Shown here: positions 1 to 9,550 of the stretch, piece after piece
Numbering within the stretch: the first letter of the stretch is position 1
Layout of the letters: each line of letters begins with the position of its first letter
Assembly: GCF_003071065.1 (NCBI RefSeq)
Contig: NZ_QCXX01000004.1
Location: 62,614 to 126,613 of the forward strand
Direction: 5' to 3'
DNA from: Sphingobacterium athyrii
GTDB lineage: Bacteria; Bacteroidota; Bacteroidia; Sphingobacteriales; Sphingobacteriaceae
DNA length: 64,000 bases
Notes under the pieces: generated by a model
The model's database searches: none
What the model was told of the DNA's origin: nothing
What the model saw: the letters and a program-made list of their open reading frames with translations, nothing else
Made by a program: the position numbers and the translations under genes

Positions 1-1
1 G

Positions 2-721
2 GTCTCACTGCAGGTGGCAGATGTCAATGTTGGTATATTGTACATGTTTGGGGTCATCGCATTGGGCGTATATGGCATCATGCTGGGCGGATGGGCGTCC
101 AATAATAAATTTTCGTTAATGGGCGCGATTCGTGCGGCATCACAAAGTATCAGTTATGAAATTGCCATGGGACTTTCCATTATCGCATTGTTGATGGTGA
201 CGCAAAGTCTCTCGCTTAAAGAAATTGTAGCCCAACAATCGGGTTTTGTCAATTGGAATATCTGGGCACAGCCCCTCGGATTTATTATTTTTATGGTCTG
301 CGCATTTGCAGAGTGTAACCGTGTTCCATTTGATTTACCGGAATGTGAAACGGAATTGGTCGGCGGTTATCATACAGAGTATTCTTCGATGAAATTGGGC
401 CTTTATATGTTCTCGGAATACATCAATATGTTTGTGTCCTCGGCATTGATGGCGTCACTGTATTTCGGAGGGTATAACTTCCCTTTTATGAATGACCTTG
501 GGCTGTCTGCAAATTGGATCACAGTTATTGGTGTCATTGTATTCTTCCTGAAAATATTTGGATTTATCTTTTTCTTTATGTGGGTACGTTGGACTTTGCC
601 ACGGTTCCGTTATGATCAATTGATGAATCTGGGCTGGAAGATGCTGATTCCACTGGCCATTGCCAATATTGTACTTACAGGGGTATTCACATTGATAAAA
701 GATACTTATTTCTCATCATAA
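2..721 (+). CDS. nuoH: NADH-quinone oxidoreductase subunit H (NuoH), 5'-truncated by window edge
   Basis: C-terminal part of the membrane subunit of complex I that helps form the quinone-binding pocket at the junction of the peripheral and membrane arms. The frame is open from base 2 to the window edge, so the GTG at 14 is an internal codon and not a start; the real start lies outside the window. Typical NuoH segments are visible: VADVNVGILY, the charged loop CNRVPFDLPECETELVGGYHTE that faces the quinone site (glutamates and aspartate kept), and several hydrophobic helices ending in TLIKDTYFSS. It is the first visible gene of a tightly packed nuoHIJKLMN run; nuoI follows after 15 bp with an AAGAAAGGA ribosome site. 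Confidence 0.96.
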   Translation, partial: VSLQVADVNVGILYMFGVIALGVYGIMLGGWASNNKFSLMGAIRAASQSISYEIAMGLSIIALLMVTQSLSLKEIVAQQSGFVNWNIWAQPLGFIIFMVCAFAECNRVPFDLPECETELVGGYHTEYSSMKLGLYMFSEYINMFVSSALMASLYFGGYNFPFMNDLGLSANWITVIGVIVFFLKIFGFIFFFMWVRWTLPRFRYDQLMNLGWKMLIPLAIANIVLTGVFTLIKDTYFSS

Positions 722-736
722 TAAGAAAGGATTTTT

Positions 737-1246
737 ATGCAACTAAGCAATCGTAAGAAAGTAATCGAACAAAAACCAATGACCTTTTCGGAAAAAATTT
801 ATTTTCCGGCAATTGTCAGGGGGTTGCGGATTACATTGAGACATTTTTTTAAGAAAATCCCCACTGTCAAATATCCTGAGGAAATAAGACCCTATTCGAA
901 GAATTTTAGGGGACAACATTCGTTAAAGCGGGATGAGGAGGGACGCGAGCGCTGTACAGCATGCGGATTATGTGCGTTGTCATGTCCTGCGGAAGCAATT
1001 ACAATGACTGCTGCTGAACGTAAAAAGGGTGAAGAACACCTCTATCGTGAAGAGAAGTATGCGTCGGTTTATGAAATTAACATGTTACGTTGTATTTTCT
1101 GTGGTCTTTGTGAAGAAGCCTGTCCAAAAGAGGCCATTTATTTGGACGGCCCACATGTGACAGCGGATTACTTACGTAAGGATTTTATCTATGGGAAGGA
1201 TAAGCTGGTCGAGCCGACCTTTGATATTACCAAATTAAAGAGCTAA
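737..1246 (+). CDS. nuoI: NADH-quinone oxidoreductase subunit I (NuoI), 2x[4Fe-4S] ferredoxin
   Basis: Peripheral-arm iron-sulfur subunit that carries electrons towards the terminal cluster of complex I. 169 residues. Two classic CxxCxxCxxxCP motifs are visible: C73-C76-C79-C83 (CTACGLCALSCP) and C119-C122-C125-C129 (CIFCGLCEEACP), enough for clusters N6a and N6b. The N-terminal segment with FPAIVRGLRITLRHFFKK is the amphipathic membrane-anchoring helix usual in this family. ATG at 737 is preceded by AAGAAAGGA about 6 bp upstream, one of the few good Shine-Dalgarno sites in the window. Sits between nuoH and nuoJ in the same operon. Confidence 0.97.
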   Translation: MQLSNRKKVIEQKPMTFSEKIYFPAIVRGLRITLRHFFKKIPTVKYPEEIRPYSKNFRGQHSLKRDEEGRERCTACGLCALSCPAEAITMTAAERKKGEEHLYREEKYASVYEINMLRCIFCGLCEEACPKEAIYLDGPHVTADYLRKDFIYGKDKLVEPTFDITKLKS

Positions 1247-1257
1247 TTCAAGAAATT

Positions 1258-1755
1258 ATGACAGTATTTTATTTAGTAGCCTTCTTGTCTATTTTCTTTG
1301 CGCTGATGACCATCTTTACGAAGAACCCCGTGCATAGTGTATTGTATCTGGTCATTACCTTTTTCACATTTACAGTGCATTACATTTTATTGAATGCTCA
1401 GTTTTTGGCTGTGGTCAATTTTATTGTCTATATGGGGGCGATCATGGTACTCTTTTTATTTGTACTTATGTTGCTCAATTTAAATAAGGATACCGAACCG
1501 ATGAAGTCCAATCTGGTCAAATTTATGGGGGTAATTGCGGGCTGCTGCTTAGTGGTCACCTTTTTTGGAGTGTATCGTGTGTTTGAGATCTCCAACCCTT
1601 TGACAGTCGTTAATCCTGAAATTGGACTGGTAAAAAATCTGGGCAAGGTATTGTTTAACGAATTTTTGCTTCCTTTTGAGCTGTCTTCTTTATTATTATT
1701 GACAGCCATGATCGGAGCGATATTATTAGCTAAGAAAGAACCTAAACAAATCTAA
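1258..1755 (+). CDS. nuoJ: NADH-quinone oxidoreductase subunit J (NuoJ)
   Basis: Small integral membrane subunit of complex I, 165 residues, with five hydrophobic helices. The third helix carries the conserved VNFIVYMGAIMVLFLFVLMLLNL segment (pi-bulge helix TM3 of NuoJ, involved in coupling). Its TAA stop overlaps the first base of the nuoK ATG (TAATG), indicating translational coupling. A long antisense open frame inside this gene is a shadow of the coding sequence. Confidence 0.95.
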   Translation: MTVFYLVAFLSIFFALMTIFTKNPVHSVLYLVITFFTFTVHYILLNAQFLAVVNFIVYMGAIMVLFLFVLMLLNLNKDTEPMKSNLVKFMGVIAGCCLVVTFFGVYRVFEISNPLTVVNPEIGLVKNLGKVLFNEFLLPFELSSLLLLTAMIGAILLAKKEPKQI

Positions 1756-2084
1756 TGGAAACAGTTGTTCAACAGTTGCAGGGCGTACCAATAAATCATT
1801 ATTTGATTTTTTGCACTATTATTTTTGCTATTGGTGTGGTCGGTGTGCTTATCCGTCGTAACGTAATCATTATTATGATGTCCATCGAATTAATGCTTAA
1901 CGCTGTCAACCTGCTGTTAGCAGCTTTTTCGGTGCAGCATGGTGATTCATCAGGGCAGGTGTTTGTCTTCTTCATTATGGCTCTTGCGGCTGCGGAGGTC
2001 GCAGTCGGCCTGGCTATTATTATTATGGTATATCGGAATACGAAGTCTGTGGATATCGATTCCTTAAATAAACTTCGTTGGTAG
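1755..2084 (+). CDS. nuoK: NADH-quinone oxidoreductase subunit K (NuoK)
   Basis: Antiporter-like MrpC-type subunit of complex I, 109 residues, three transmembrane helices. The two membrane glutamates needed for proton translocation in this family are present: E45 in SIELMLNAVNL and E81 in AAAEVAVGLAIII. The start codon overlaps the nuoJ stop by one base. The C-terminal tail is short, SLNKLRW. nuoL follows after 19 bp. Confidence 0.96.
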   Translation: METVVQQLQGVPINHYLIFCTIIFAIGVVGVLIRRNVIIIMMSIELMLNAVNLLLAAFSVQHGDSSGQVFVFFIMALAAAEVAVGLAIIIMVYRNTKSVDIDSLNKLRW

Positions 2085-2103
2085 AACTTAAGAAATAAAT
2101 ACG

Positions 2104-4026
2104 ATGAGTGAATTAATTTGGTTGATTCCCCTTTTGCCCTTGATCGGGTTTATAGTGAATGGATTGGGCAGAAATGCATTTTCCAAAGGTATGATCGGCG
2201 CTTTGGGCAGTGCCGTGGTGCTTATTTCTTTTATCTGCAGTTGCATCCTTTTTTCTGAAGTATATCAATCAAGACAGGCGGGACAGGCAGGAATTATCGA
2301 ACAACATGTATTTGACTGGATCTCTGTAGGAAATCTCAAAATAAGTCTTTCCTTTTTAGTGGATCCATTAAGTGCAATTATGTTGTTGATTGTCACTGGT
2401 ATTGGTTTCTTGATCCATATTTATTCCATTGGGTATATGCATCACGATAAGGGATTTGGTAAGTTTTTCGCCTACTTGAATCTATTTATTTTCTTCATGC
2501 TATTGTTGGTGTTGGGTGCTAACTATCTGGTCATGTTTATTGGCTGGGAAGGTGTAGGCCTCTGTTCTTACCTGCTCATTGGATTTTGGTATAAAAACAC
2601 TTCGTATGCAAATGCTGCGAAAAAAGCATTTGTGATGAATAGAATTGGTGATCTAGGATTCTTGTTGGCGGTATTTCTGATATTGGGAACTTTTGGTTCT
2701 CTCGAATTTTCTACGGTATTTGCGGGGGCGAAGAATTTTGCTGCGGGAGACATCGCTGTCGTGAGCATCACCATATTGCTCTTTATCGCCGCAACGGGTA
2801 AATCAGCACAAATTCCCTTGTTTACTTGGCTACCGGATGCTATGGCTGGCCCTACGCCTGTATCGGCCTTGATACACGCCGCGACCATGGTGACAGCAGG
2901 TATCTATATGATCGCACGGTCAAATGTATTATTCGTACTTTCACCGATTACCCTACAACTGATTTCCATCATTGCAATTTGTACCGCCTTGCTGGCCGCA
3001 GCTATCGCATTAACACAAAATGATATTAAGAAAGTACTGGCTTATTCGACAGTTTCACAATTGGGCTATATGTTTCTCGGCCTTGGTGTAGGCGCTTTTA
3101 CAGGGGCATTCTTTCATGTATTGACCCATGCATTCTTTAAAGCTTTACTCTTTCTCGGTGCCGGATCAGTGATTCATGGGATGAGTGATGAACAAGATAT
3201 GCGAAAAATGGGTGGATTGAAGAAAGCAATGCCGATCACTTATATGACCATGCTTATTGGAACGATTGCAATCGCGGGTATTCCACCGTTTTCCGGATTT
3301 TTCTCCAAAGATGAGATATTAGCTCATGCTTTTGCAGCCAATCCGCTCTTATGGGGCCTCGGATTTTTGGGCGCGTTAATGACAGCTTTCTATATGTTTA
3401 GAATGCTATTTATGACGTTCTCTGGTACGTTCAGGGGCACGGACGATCAAAAACATCACCTGCACGAATCACCCAAGAGTATGACTGTCCCTTTAATGGT
3501 ATTAGCAGTGCTTTCTGTTGTTGGTGGAGCGATCAATTTACCGGCAGCGCTAGGTGGAAACCACTGGCTGGAAGATTTTCTGGCACCGGTATTTGCCGAG
3601 GGAAAGGCATTGGTGCCTGCTGCACATCATTTGGAGCATAGTACCGAATATATGCTGATGGCGGTTTCTGTAGTCGGTGTACTCATTATGGTTGCCCTTG
3701 CTTACAATATTTACGTCAAACGTCAGCAGACACCTGAGGGAGATGAAGTTCCGCGTGGTTTTCTGGCAAATCTTTCCTACCATAAATTTTATGTGGATGA
3801 ACTATATGATGCGGTTATTGTACGTCCGATCAACTGGCTGTCGAGTTTCTTTGGCAATGTGGTGGATCAACGTGGGATCGACGGGATCGTCAATGGCGCT
3901 GGTAAAGCGACATTTGATACTGGAAAAGTGCTCCGCCTGTTGCAAAATGGAAATGTTGGCTTTTATTTATTGATGATGGTAATTGGAGTGATTGCTATTT
4001 TCATTTATGGATTTTTGAGTCTTTAA
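2104..4026 (+). CDS. nuoL: NADH-quinone oxidoreductase subunit L (NuoL)
   Basis: Largest antiporter-like proton-pumping subunit of complex I, 640 residues, in the usual size range. Visible hallmarks are E149 in the FIGWEGVGLCSYLLIG helix, K233 in the ATGKSAQIPLFTWLPDAM loop and H258 in the PVSALIHAATMVTAGIYM helix, all part of the hydrophilic axis. The C-terminal third contains the hydrophilic region and the long lateral helix followed by a last membrane helix (FYLLMMVIGVIAIFIYG) that are specific to NuoL compared with NuoM and NuoN. Lies 19 bp after nuoK and 15 bp before nuoM. Confidence 0.97.
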   Translation: MSELIWLIPLLPLIGFIVNGLGRNAFSKGMIGALGSAVVLISFICSCILFSEVYQSRQAGQAGIIEQHVFDWISVGNLKISLSFLVDPLSAIMLLIVTGIGFLIHIYSIGYMHHDKGFGKFFAYLNLFIFFMLLLVLGANYLVMFIGWEGVGLCSYLLIGFWYKNTSYANAAKKAFVMNRIGDLGFLLAVFLILGTFGSLEFSTVFAGAKNFAAGDIAVVSITILLFIAATGKSAQIPLFTWLPDAMAGPTPVSALIHAATMVTAGIYMIARSNVLFVLSPITLQLISIIAICTALLAAAIALTQNDIKKVLAYSTVSQLGYMFLGLGVGAFTGAFFHVLTHAFFKALLFLGAGSVIHGMSDEQDMRKMGGLKKAMPITYMTMLIGTIAIAGIPPFSGFFSKDEILAHAFAANPLLWGLGFLGALMTAFYMFRMLFMTFSGTFRGTDDQKHHLHESPKSMTVPLMVLAVLSVVGGAINLPAALGGNHWLEDFLAPVFAEGKALVPAAHHLEHSTEYMLMAVSVVGVLIMVALAYNIYVKRQQTPEGDEVPRGFLANLSYHKFYVDELYDAVIVRPINWLSSFFGNVVDQRGIDGIVNGAGKATFDTGKVLRLLQNGNVGFYLLMMVIGVIAIFIYGFLSL

Positions 4027-4041
4027 TATTTAGTATAATCG

Positions 4042-5484
4042 ATGGATAACCTTTTTCTACTTATTTTATTGCCGTTAATAAGCGCATTGATTTTAGCGCT
4101 ATTAAAGACTAATGCCGCAAAGTTAATCGCGTTGATTTTATCACTAGTGTCGCTGGCATTGACTATTCCGTTCCTGTGTCAATTTGACCCAAATGGCGGA
4201 ATGCAATTTGAAAAAAATTGGGCGTGGATTTCGGCATTACATATTCATTTTCACCTCGGGATAGATGGGATTAGTTTACCGTTGATCTTGTTGACCAATG
4301 GATTGATGCCCTTTATTATTGCAACTACTTTTGCTAAAAACTATAAAGGTAATTTTTATGCCTTGATGGCATTTATGCAGGCGGGATTACTGCTTGTATT
4401 TATGGCATTGGATGCTTTTACATTTTATGTTGGTTGGGAGATCGCGTTGATTCCGATTTATTTTATCTGCGCGCTTTGGGGCGAAGGTGATCGTATCCGG
4501 GTTAATCTAAAGTTTTTCATTTATACCTTTCTGGGAAGCCTTCTGATGTTGATCGGGATTCTTTATCTCTATCAGCAAGTGCCTAACCATGATTTTGAGT
4601 GGACTTCCTTTATCGCGTTGGAATTGGAAGATAATACGCAGCGTTGGTTATTTTGGGCATTTTTTATTGCGTTTGCGATTAAGATTCCCATTTTTCCATT
4701 TCATACCTGGCAACCCAATACCTACACAAATGCTCCGGCGGCGGGCACGATGTTATTAGCTGGTATTATGCTGAAAATGGGGGTATATGGTTTGATGCGC
4801 TGGTTATTGCCGGTGGTTCCTACGGGAGTAGCATTGTATGGACAATTTGCAATGATCCTATGTGTCATCGGGATTGTGTATGCTTCTATCATTGCCATAA
4901 AACAGGATGACGCCAAGCGGTTGATCGCCTATTCCTCTATTGCACACGTTGGGCTGATCAGTGCGGGGGTTTTCTCTTGGAATACGAATGGCCTAAGTGG
5001 GGCAACGATACAAATGTTAAATCATGGTATTTCAGTTGTCGGTCTTTTTTATGTGCTGGATATTGTACAGCAGCGTACACAGACACGACGCCTGTCTGAA
5101 CTTGGCGGAATAGCAAGCAAAGCGCCAAAACTGGCCATATTTTTCATGATTATCTGTATGGGCGCTGTGGGATTGCCGTTAACGAATGGTTTTATTGGTG
5201 AGTTTCTGCTGTTGAAAGGTGTATTTCAATATGGATTCTGGTTTGCAGTTTTTGCCGGATTAACGCTGATATTAGGGGCTGTGTATATGCTTCGTCTTTA
5301 TCAGCAGACGATGTTGGGAGAAACAACGGACAGGACGATACAGTTTGAGGATGTAAAAGGACGAGAGATCCTTGTATTGGGTTTGATCTCTTTGTTGATT
5401 CTCTATATCGGTATATTCCCGAATTTCCTATTGAATCTTTCTGCGGGTTCTGTGGAAGTTTTAAGTACATTTTTAGGCAGATAA
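4042..5484 (+). CDS. nuoM: NADH-quinone oxidoreductase subunit M (NuoM)
   Basis: Second antiporter-like proton-pumping subunit of complex I, 480 residues, about 14 membrane helices. The key glutamate E133 lies in FYVGWEIALIPIYF and the key lysine K214 in FAIKIPIFPFHTWQPNTYT; the following APAAGTMLLAGIMLKMGVYG helix is typical. The loop after FHTW reads QPNTYTNAPAAG rather than the proteobacterial LPDAHTEAPTAG. Operon position between nuoL and nuoN supports the assignment. Confidence 0.96.
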   Translation: MDNLFLLILLPLISALILALLKTNAAKLIALILSLVSLALTIPFLCQFDPNGGMQFEKNWAWISALHIHFHLGIDGISLPLILLTNGLMPFIIATTFAKNYKGNFYALMAFMQAGLLLVFMALDAFTFYVGWEIALIPIYFICALWGEGDRIRVNLKFFIYTFLGSLLMLIGILYLYQQVPNHDFEWTSFIALELEDNTQRWLFWAFFIAFAIKIPIFPFHTWQPNTYTNAPAAGTMLLAGIMLKMGVYGLMRWLLPVVPTGVALYGQFAMILCVIGIVYASIIAIKQDDAKRLIAYSSIAHVGLISAGVFSWNTNGLSGATIQMLNHGISVVGLFYVLDIVQQRTQTRRLSELGGIASKAPKLAIFFMIICMGAVGLPLTNGFIGEFLLLKGVFQYGFWFAVFAGLTLILGAVYMLRLYQQTMLGETTDRTIQFEDVKGREILVLGLISLLILYIGIFPNFLLNLSAGSVEVLSTFLGR

Positions 5485-5502
5485 ATAGATATATCAAATT
5501 GT

Positions 5503-6879
5503 ATGGGAGCTATAATTACACTTTCAATATTAGCATTAGTTGTTCTTTATCTTGGTTTGTTCAAGGCAAAAACACTGCTTCTACCTGTTTCTATCCTTGG
5601 ATTCTTGATTGCCATTGGTTTCTTGTTGAACGACTGGACAATAGACAAGGGACCACTTTTTAGCGGGATGGTCCATTTTGATCATTATGCGATTGCTTTT
5701 TCGGTCTTATGTATTGCTGTTACGTTGTGTATATTTATTATCTCAAAGGGCTATTTTGATGAAGGTGGGCAAGTGGCGGAATATTATTCATTATTGATAT
5801 TTTCATTGACAGGAGCTGTTCTGGTAAGCAGCTATCATAATTTTTCCATGCTCTTTTTGGGTATTGAAATCATGTCTGTCGCACTTTATATTTTGGTAGG
5901 TATCCGTAAACGGGATAAAGCGTCAAATGAGGCGGCACTGAAATACTTTTTGATGGGGGCATTTTCCACCGGATTTTTGTTATTTGGGATCGCTTTATTG
6001 TATGGAGCGACAGGTTCATTTGATTTGGAGGAGATAAAAGCATATGTTGTAAACAACCCCAATACGATCTCACCTTTATTTTATGGTGGTATCTTATTGC
6101 TGATTGTTGGTCTCACCTTTAAAGTTGGTGCGGCACCATTTCACTTTTGGACACCGGATGTCTATGATGGAGCACCTATCTTGATCACAAGTTATATGAG
6201 TACTGTCGTCAAAGTGGCTTCTTTTGCGGGGTTATTACGGTTGTTTAGCTACAGTTTACTTCCTTTACAAGATTTTTGGACACCAGTATTCCTGATCATC
6301 GCGATTATTACCTTGTTTGTCGGAAATATTTCCGCTGTCATGCAATCTTCTTTCAAGCGTATGCTGGCGTACTCCAGTATTTCTCACGCAGGCTACATGC
6401 TGTTCGCCATTATAGCGGTCGGGGCTACTTCAGCCAATAGTATTTTCGCTTATGGGCTAGCGTATTCACTTGCGACAATTGTTGCGTTTACTGGGTTGAT
6501 CCTTGTCAAGAAGACAACGGGATCAGAGCATTTTGAAGCATTTAACGGATTAGGAAAACGAAATCCAATGTTGGCATTTGCAATCACTGTAGCCATGCTT
6601 TCACTTGCCGGTATTCCATTAACCGCAGGGTTTATTGGTAAGTTTATGATGTTCTCATCAGTCATGGAGAATTACCATATTGTGTTGTTGGTGTTAGCGG
6701 TTATCAATGCCGCAATCGCAGTCTATTATTATTTGAAAGTGGTGGTTGCGATGTATTTTAGAGACAGCGAAGAATCCTGTGTAAATGTGCAATGGAATTA
6801 CTCATTCATTCTATTGCTTGCGGTTGGATTGACCATCCTTATCGGCGTATATCCAGACTGCCTTTTAAAGTTAATATAA
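5503..6879 (+). CDS. nuoN: NADH-quinone oxidoreductase subunit N (NuoN)
   Basis: Third antiporter-like proton-pumping subunit of complex I, 458 residues. Conserved features are the glutamate in MLFLGIEIMSVALYILVG, the lysine in GLTFKVGAAPFHFWTPDVYDGAP, and the SSFKRMLAYSSISHAGYMLF helix containing another conserved lysine. It is the last nuo gene: the stop at 6877-6879 is followed about 30 bp later by a hairpin terminator, and the next gene is unrelated. Confidence 0.96.
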   Translation: MGAIITLSILALVVLYLGLFKAKTLLLPVSILGFLIAIGFLLNDWTIDKGPLFSGMVHFDHYAIAFSVLCIAVTLCIFIISKGYFDEGGQVAEYYSLLIFSLTGAVLVSSYHNFSMLFLGIEIMSVALYILVGIRKRDKASNEAALKYFLMGAFSTGFLLFGIALLYGATGSFDLEEIKAYVVNNPNTISPLFYGGILLLIVGLTFKVGAAPFHFWTPDVYDGAPILITSYMSTVVKVASFAGLLRLFSYSLLPLQDFWTPVFLIIAIITLFVGNISAVMQSSFKRMLAYSSISHAGYMLFAIIAVGATSANSIFAYGLAYSLATIVAFTGLILVKKTTGSEHFEAFNGLGKRNPMLAFAITVAMLSLAGIPLTAGFIGKFMMFSSVMENYHIVLLVLAVINAAIAVYYYLKVVVAMYFRDSEESCVNVQWNYSFILLLAVGLTILIGVYPDCLLKLI

Positions 6880-6908
6880 AATTTCTGTTAAAATACTTGT
6901 TGTTTATT

Positions 6909-6938
6909 AAAGCATAGCGATATCGTTATGCTTTTTTT
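6909..6938 (+). terminator. Rho-independent terminator after nuoN
   Basis: An inverted repeat with left arm AAGCATAGCGA (6910-6920) and right arm TCGTTATGCTT (6923-6933), one G-U pair, is followed by a run of seven Ts. It sits just downstream of nuoN and marks the end of the nuo operon. Confidence 0.8.
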
Positions 6939-7005
6939 ATATTTATTGGTATAACTCTTGAATACAAATTGTATATTGTAAAAAAGAAATCCTATCAGTT
7001 TGAAG

Positions 7006-9546
7006 ATGGTGTTTAAAGTGTGTGTTAAATCTTTTTCAATAAGCTTTTTTAGTGTGTTAGTGTTCCTGCTGTTCGGGGGGGAAGTGGTTGCGCAAGAATT
7101 TCTTCGCGGTAAGGTTGTTGATGCACAGACGGGCAAGGGAATTGCACGTGTATCGATAAACTGGGTCGGCGAGGAGGGAGGAGGTATCAGCGATACGCTT
7201 GGCTACTTTAAGATTCAGGATATAAAACAACATCGGCAATTGACATTTGGGGCAGTGGGATATGAGCGAAGGACGATAGACGTACACCGGGGCCCTGATA
7301 CGTTGATGACTGTTCGGTTGACGTCGAAAGACAATACGCTGGATATGGTTGTCATCAATCGAAAAAATAGGAAACCAAAGGATCCTGCAATTGCGCTGAT
7401 AGAACAGGTCATTGCCCATCGTCCGCAAAATCATTATACCCGTATTCCCGAGATCCGTTTTGATGAGTACGAGAAGACGCAATTTGGCTTTGTGAACCCA
7501 GAAGATAAAGCAAAAAAAGTTCCAAAGCCTTTTCGGTTTCTTTTTGAAAATATTGACTCGACGGTATTTCGAGGCGTAACGATAGCTCCATTCTACATGG
7601 AAGAAAATTATGCAAACGTCTATTCATCGCATGATCCTAACCGGAGTAAAAAGATTGTCACTAGCCACAATCAGACAGAACTAAATCCCCGTTTTTTCAA
7701 TAACGACAATTGGCAGACCCGTTTCCAGACCATACTTCGGAACGTCGATCTCTACGAGAATAATATACAAATCGCAAATAAGGGGATTTTGAGTCCGATA
7801 GCCACAGGCGCCACCACCTTTTATAAATACCATATAGAGGATACCGTCCAGATAGCTGGTAAAGACTATATCGAACTTCATTTTGAGGGTAAATCCAAGA
7901 TTGATTTACTTTTCTACGGTGTTCTCCTTATCTCAGACGATACGCGGTTTGCTGTTCAACAGGCCACATTGAATATTGGAAAGGCGGCAAATATCAACTG
8001 GATCAATGATGTACAGATCGATTTAGGCTACAGCGAATTTAAAAACGGTAGTATGATTCCGGTACATACCGATTTAAAGATATTGTTTGGTGCAAGTAAA
8101 TCGGATGTTTTATATGGACGTAGGGAAACGAAATACCTAGGACACCGGACAGACTCGATCTCGAATGATAACTTTGCGGGTGTGCCCGTTGAAAAAAGAT
8201 ACCTGCTTCAATCCGCGGCAAAGGTTCCGATGATTCAAGTCAGACCTGCACCGCTGAGCAAAGCTGAATTGGAGGCCTACCAGAAAGTGGATTCCGTTCA
8301 AAATATGCGCTCCTTCAACCAGTTGGTTGCTTTGGGGTACCTATTGGCAAAGGGCTATTACAATGCCGGAAAATTTGAGTTCGGACCGTTGGAGTACCTC
8401 TATAGCCGGAATAATTATGAAGGTAACCGTATCCGGCTGAGTGGCCGGACGACACGTCTGTTTTCCGAAAAGGCATTTATAGAAGGGTATGCCGCTTATG
8501 GCGATAAAGACAAGGAGATAAAATATTATCTAAGTACAGCATTTACCCTAAATGGCGAGCGTATTGTCCAGTTTCCAGCAAACTACCTGCGCTTTACTGT
8601 ACAGCACGATGTCATGGAGCCCGGTCGTAATCTAGGCTTTCTAAAAGGCGACGGATTTTTCCGATCTTTTGGAAAGAATAGGCCAAATAAATGGCAATTT
8701 AACGATTTCTACCGTCTTGATCATCTGATTGAGTTTGGTAACCATGTGAGTATCGGCACAGCATTTACGCATACCCGCAGACAGCCAAGGGGTGATTTAT
8801 TTTATATCAATACGCTACCCAGCCCCGATACCATCCGTAGGGTAAATACAAACGATTTACAAGTCATCCTACGCTGGGCTCCAAACGAGGATTTTACTTA
8901 CCATAACCTAGATCGTGGTACAGTAGAAAATAAATACCCGATTTTTACACTTCAATATAACAGGGGTCTGAAAGGCTTTTGGGGAGCAGATTATAGTTAT
9001 GATGCCTTACGGTTCAGTGTGTTCAAACGGATGTTTTTATCTCCGGCCGGACAGGCAGATTTTGAGTTCTCCGGAGGAAGGATCTGGGGTAAACATTTGC
9101 CGTATACCCTATTGGAGCTCCCCGATGTCTCCAAAGATAAAGCAGGGCCGCTGGTCAACTTTGATTTGATGGCCACTTCAGAGTTTGCATCCGACCAGTT
9201 TTTAAAATTGACCTATCATCATAACTGGAACGGGTTTTTCTTTAATAGAATCCCTTTGTTCAGAAAACTGAAATGGCGTGAACTGACAGGTTTTAAAGCT
9301 TTTTATGGAAAACTGAGCGATGTGAATAACCCTTTTGTAACGCCTGAAAATATTCAATTTGAAGCCGATAAAAATGGTATTGTCCAAACAAAAGCCCTGC
9401 GCAATAAACCCTATGTTGAAGGTTTGGTCGGTGTGGATAATATCTTTAAATTGCTTAGATTAGAGTATAAAAAGAGATTGAGCTACAAAGGTGGAGAAGG
9501 GGTGCCTTCAGATACCTTTACAGCATCCATACATTTTAATTTTTAG
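7006..9546 (+). CDS. DUF5686 outer-membrane protein with N-terminal CarboxypepD-like domain
   Basis: Protein of about 846 residues of unknown exact function, of a family common in Bacteroidota. It opens with a signal peptide (hydrophobic SISFFSVLVFLLFGG, ending VVAQ), then a carboxypeptidase-regulatory-like beta-sandwich (FLRGKVVDAQTGKGIARVSI, roughly residues 30-115). The rest is the DUF5686 body with many alternating aromatic and polar strands, ending in F (SIHFNF) as outer-membrane barrels do. I chose the ATG at 7006 over the TTG at 7000. The gene is separated from nuoN by a terminator and lies 4 bp before the enoyl-CoA hydratase gene, so the two are probably co-transcribed. An envelope or transport role is inference only. 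Confidence 0.85.
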   Translation: MVFKVCVKSFSISFFSVLVFLLFGGEVVAQEFLRGKVVDAQTGKGIARVSINWVGEEGGGISDTLGYFKIQDIKQHRQLTFGAVGYERRTIDVHRGPDTLMTVRLTSKDNTLDMVVINRKNRKPKDPAIALIEQVIAHRPQNHYTRIPEIRFDEYEKTQFGFVNPEDKAKKVPKPFRFLFENIDSTVFRGVTIAPFYMEENYANVYSSHDPNRSKKIVTSHNQTELNPRFFNNDNWQTRFQTILRNVDLYENNIQIANKGILSPIATGATTFYKYHIEDTVQIAGKDYIELHFEGKSKIDLLFYGVLLISDDTRFAVQQATLNIGKAANINWINDVQIDLGYSEFKNGSMIPVHTDLKILFGASKSDVLYGRRETKYLGHRTDSISNDNFAGVPVEKRYLLQSAAKVPMIQVRPAPLSKAELEAYQKVDSVQNMRSFNQLVALGYLLAKGYYNAGKFEFGPLEYLYSRNNYEGNRIRLSGRTTRLFSEKAFIEGYAAYGDKDKEIKYYLSTAFTLNGERIVQFPANYLRFTVQHDVMEPGRNLGFLKGDGFFRSFGKNRPNKWQFNDFYRLDHLIEFGNHVSIGTAFTHTRRQPRGDLFYINTLPSPDTIRRVNTNDLQVILRWAPNEDFTYHNLDRGTVENKYPIFTLQYNRGLKGFWGADYSYDALRFSVFKRMFLSPAGQADFEFSGGRIWGKHLPYTLLELPDVSKDKAGPLVNFDLMATSEFASDQFLKLTYHHNWNGFFFNRIPLFRKLKWRELTGFKAFYGKLSDVNNPFVTPENIQFEADKNGIVQTKALRNKPYVEGLVGVDNIFKLLRLEYKKRLSYKGGEGVPSDTFTASIHFNF

Positions 9547-9550
9547 CTTT

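Noticed and set aside
6914..6927. CGATATCG palindrome near nuoN as an operator
   Set aside because: It is the inner part of the terminator stem after nuoN.
7057..7482. 141-codon antisense open frame inside the DUF5686 gene
   Set aside because: Lies fully inside a well-supported coding gene and shows no recognisable domain; a shadow frame.
9491..9550. Enoyl-CoA hydratase start at 9491
   Set aside because: Would overlap the upstream gene by 56 bp; ATG at 9551 gives the standard length.
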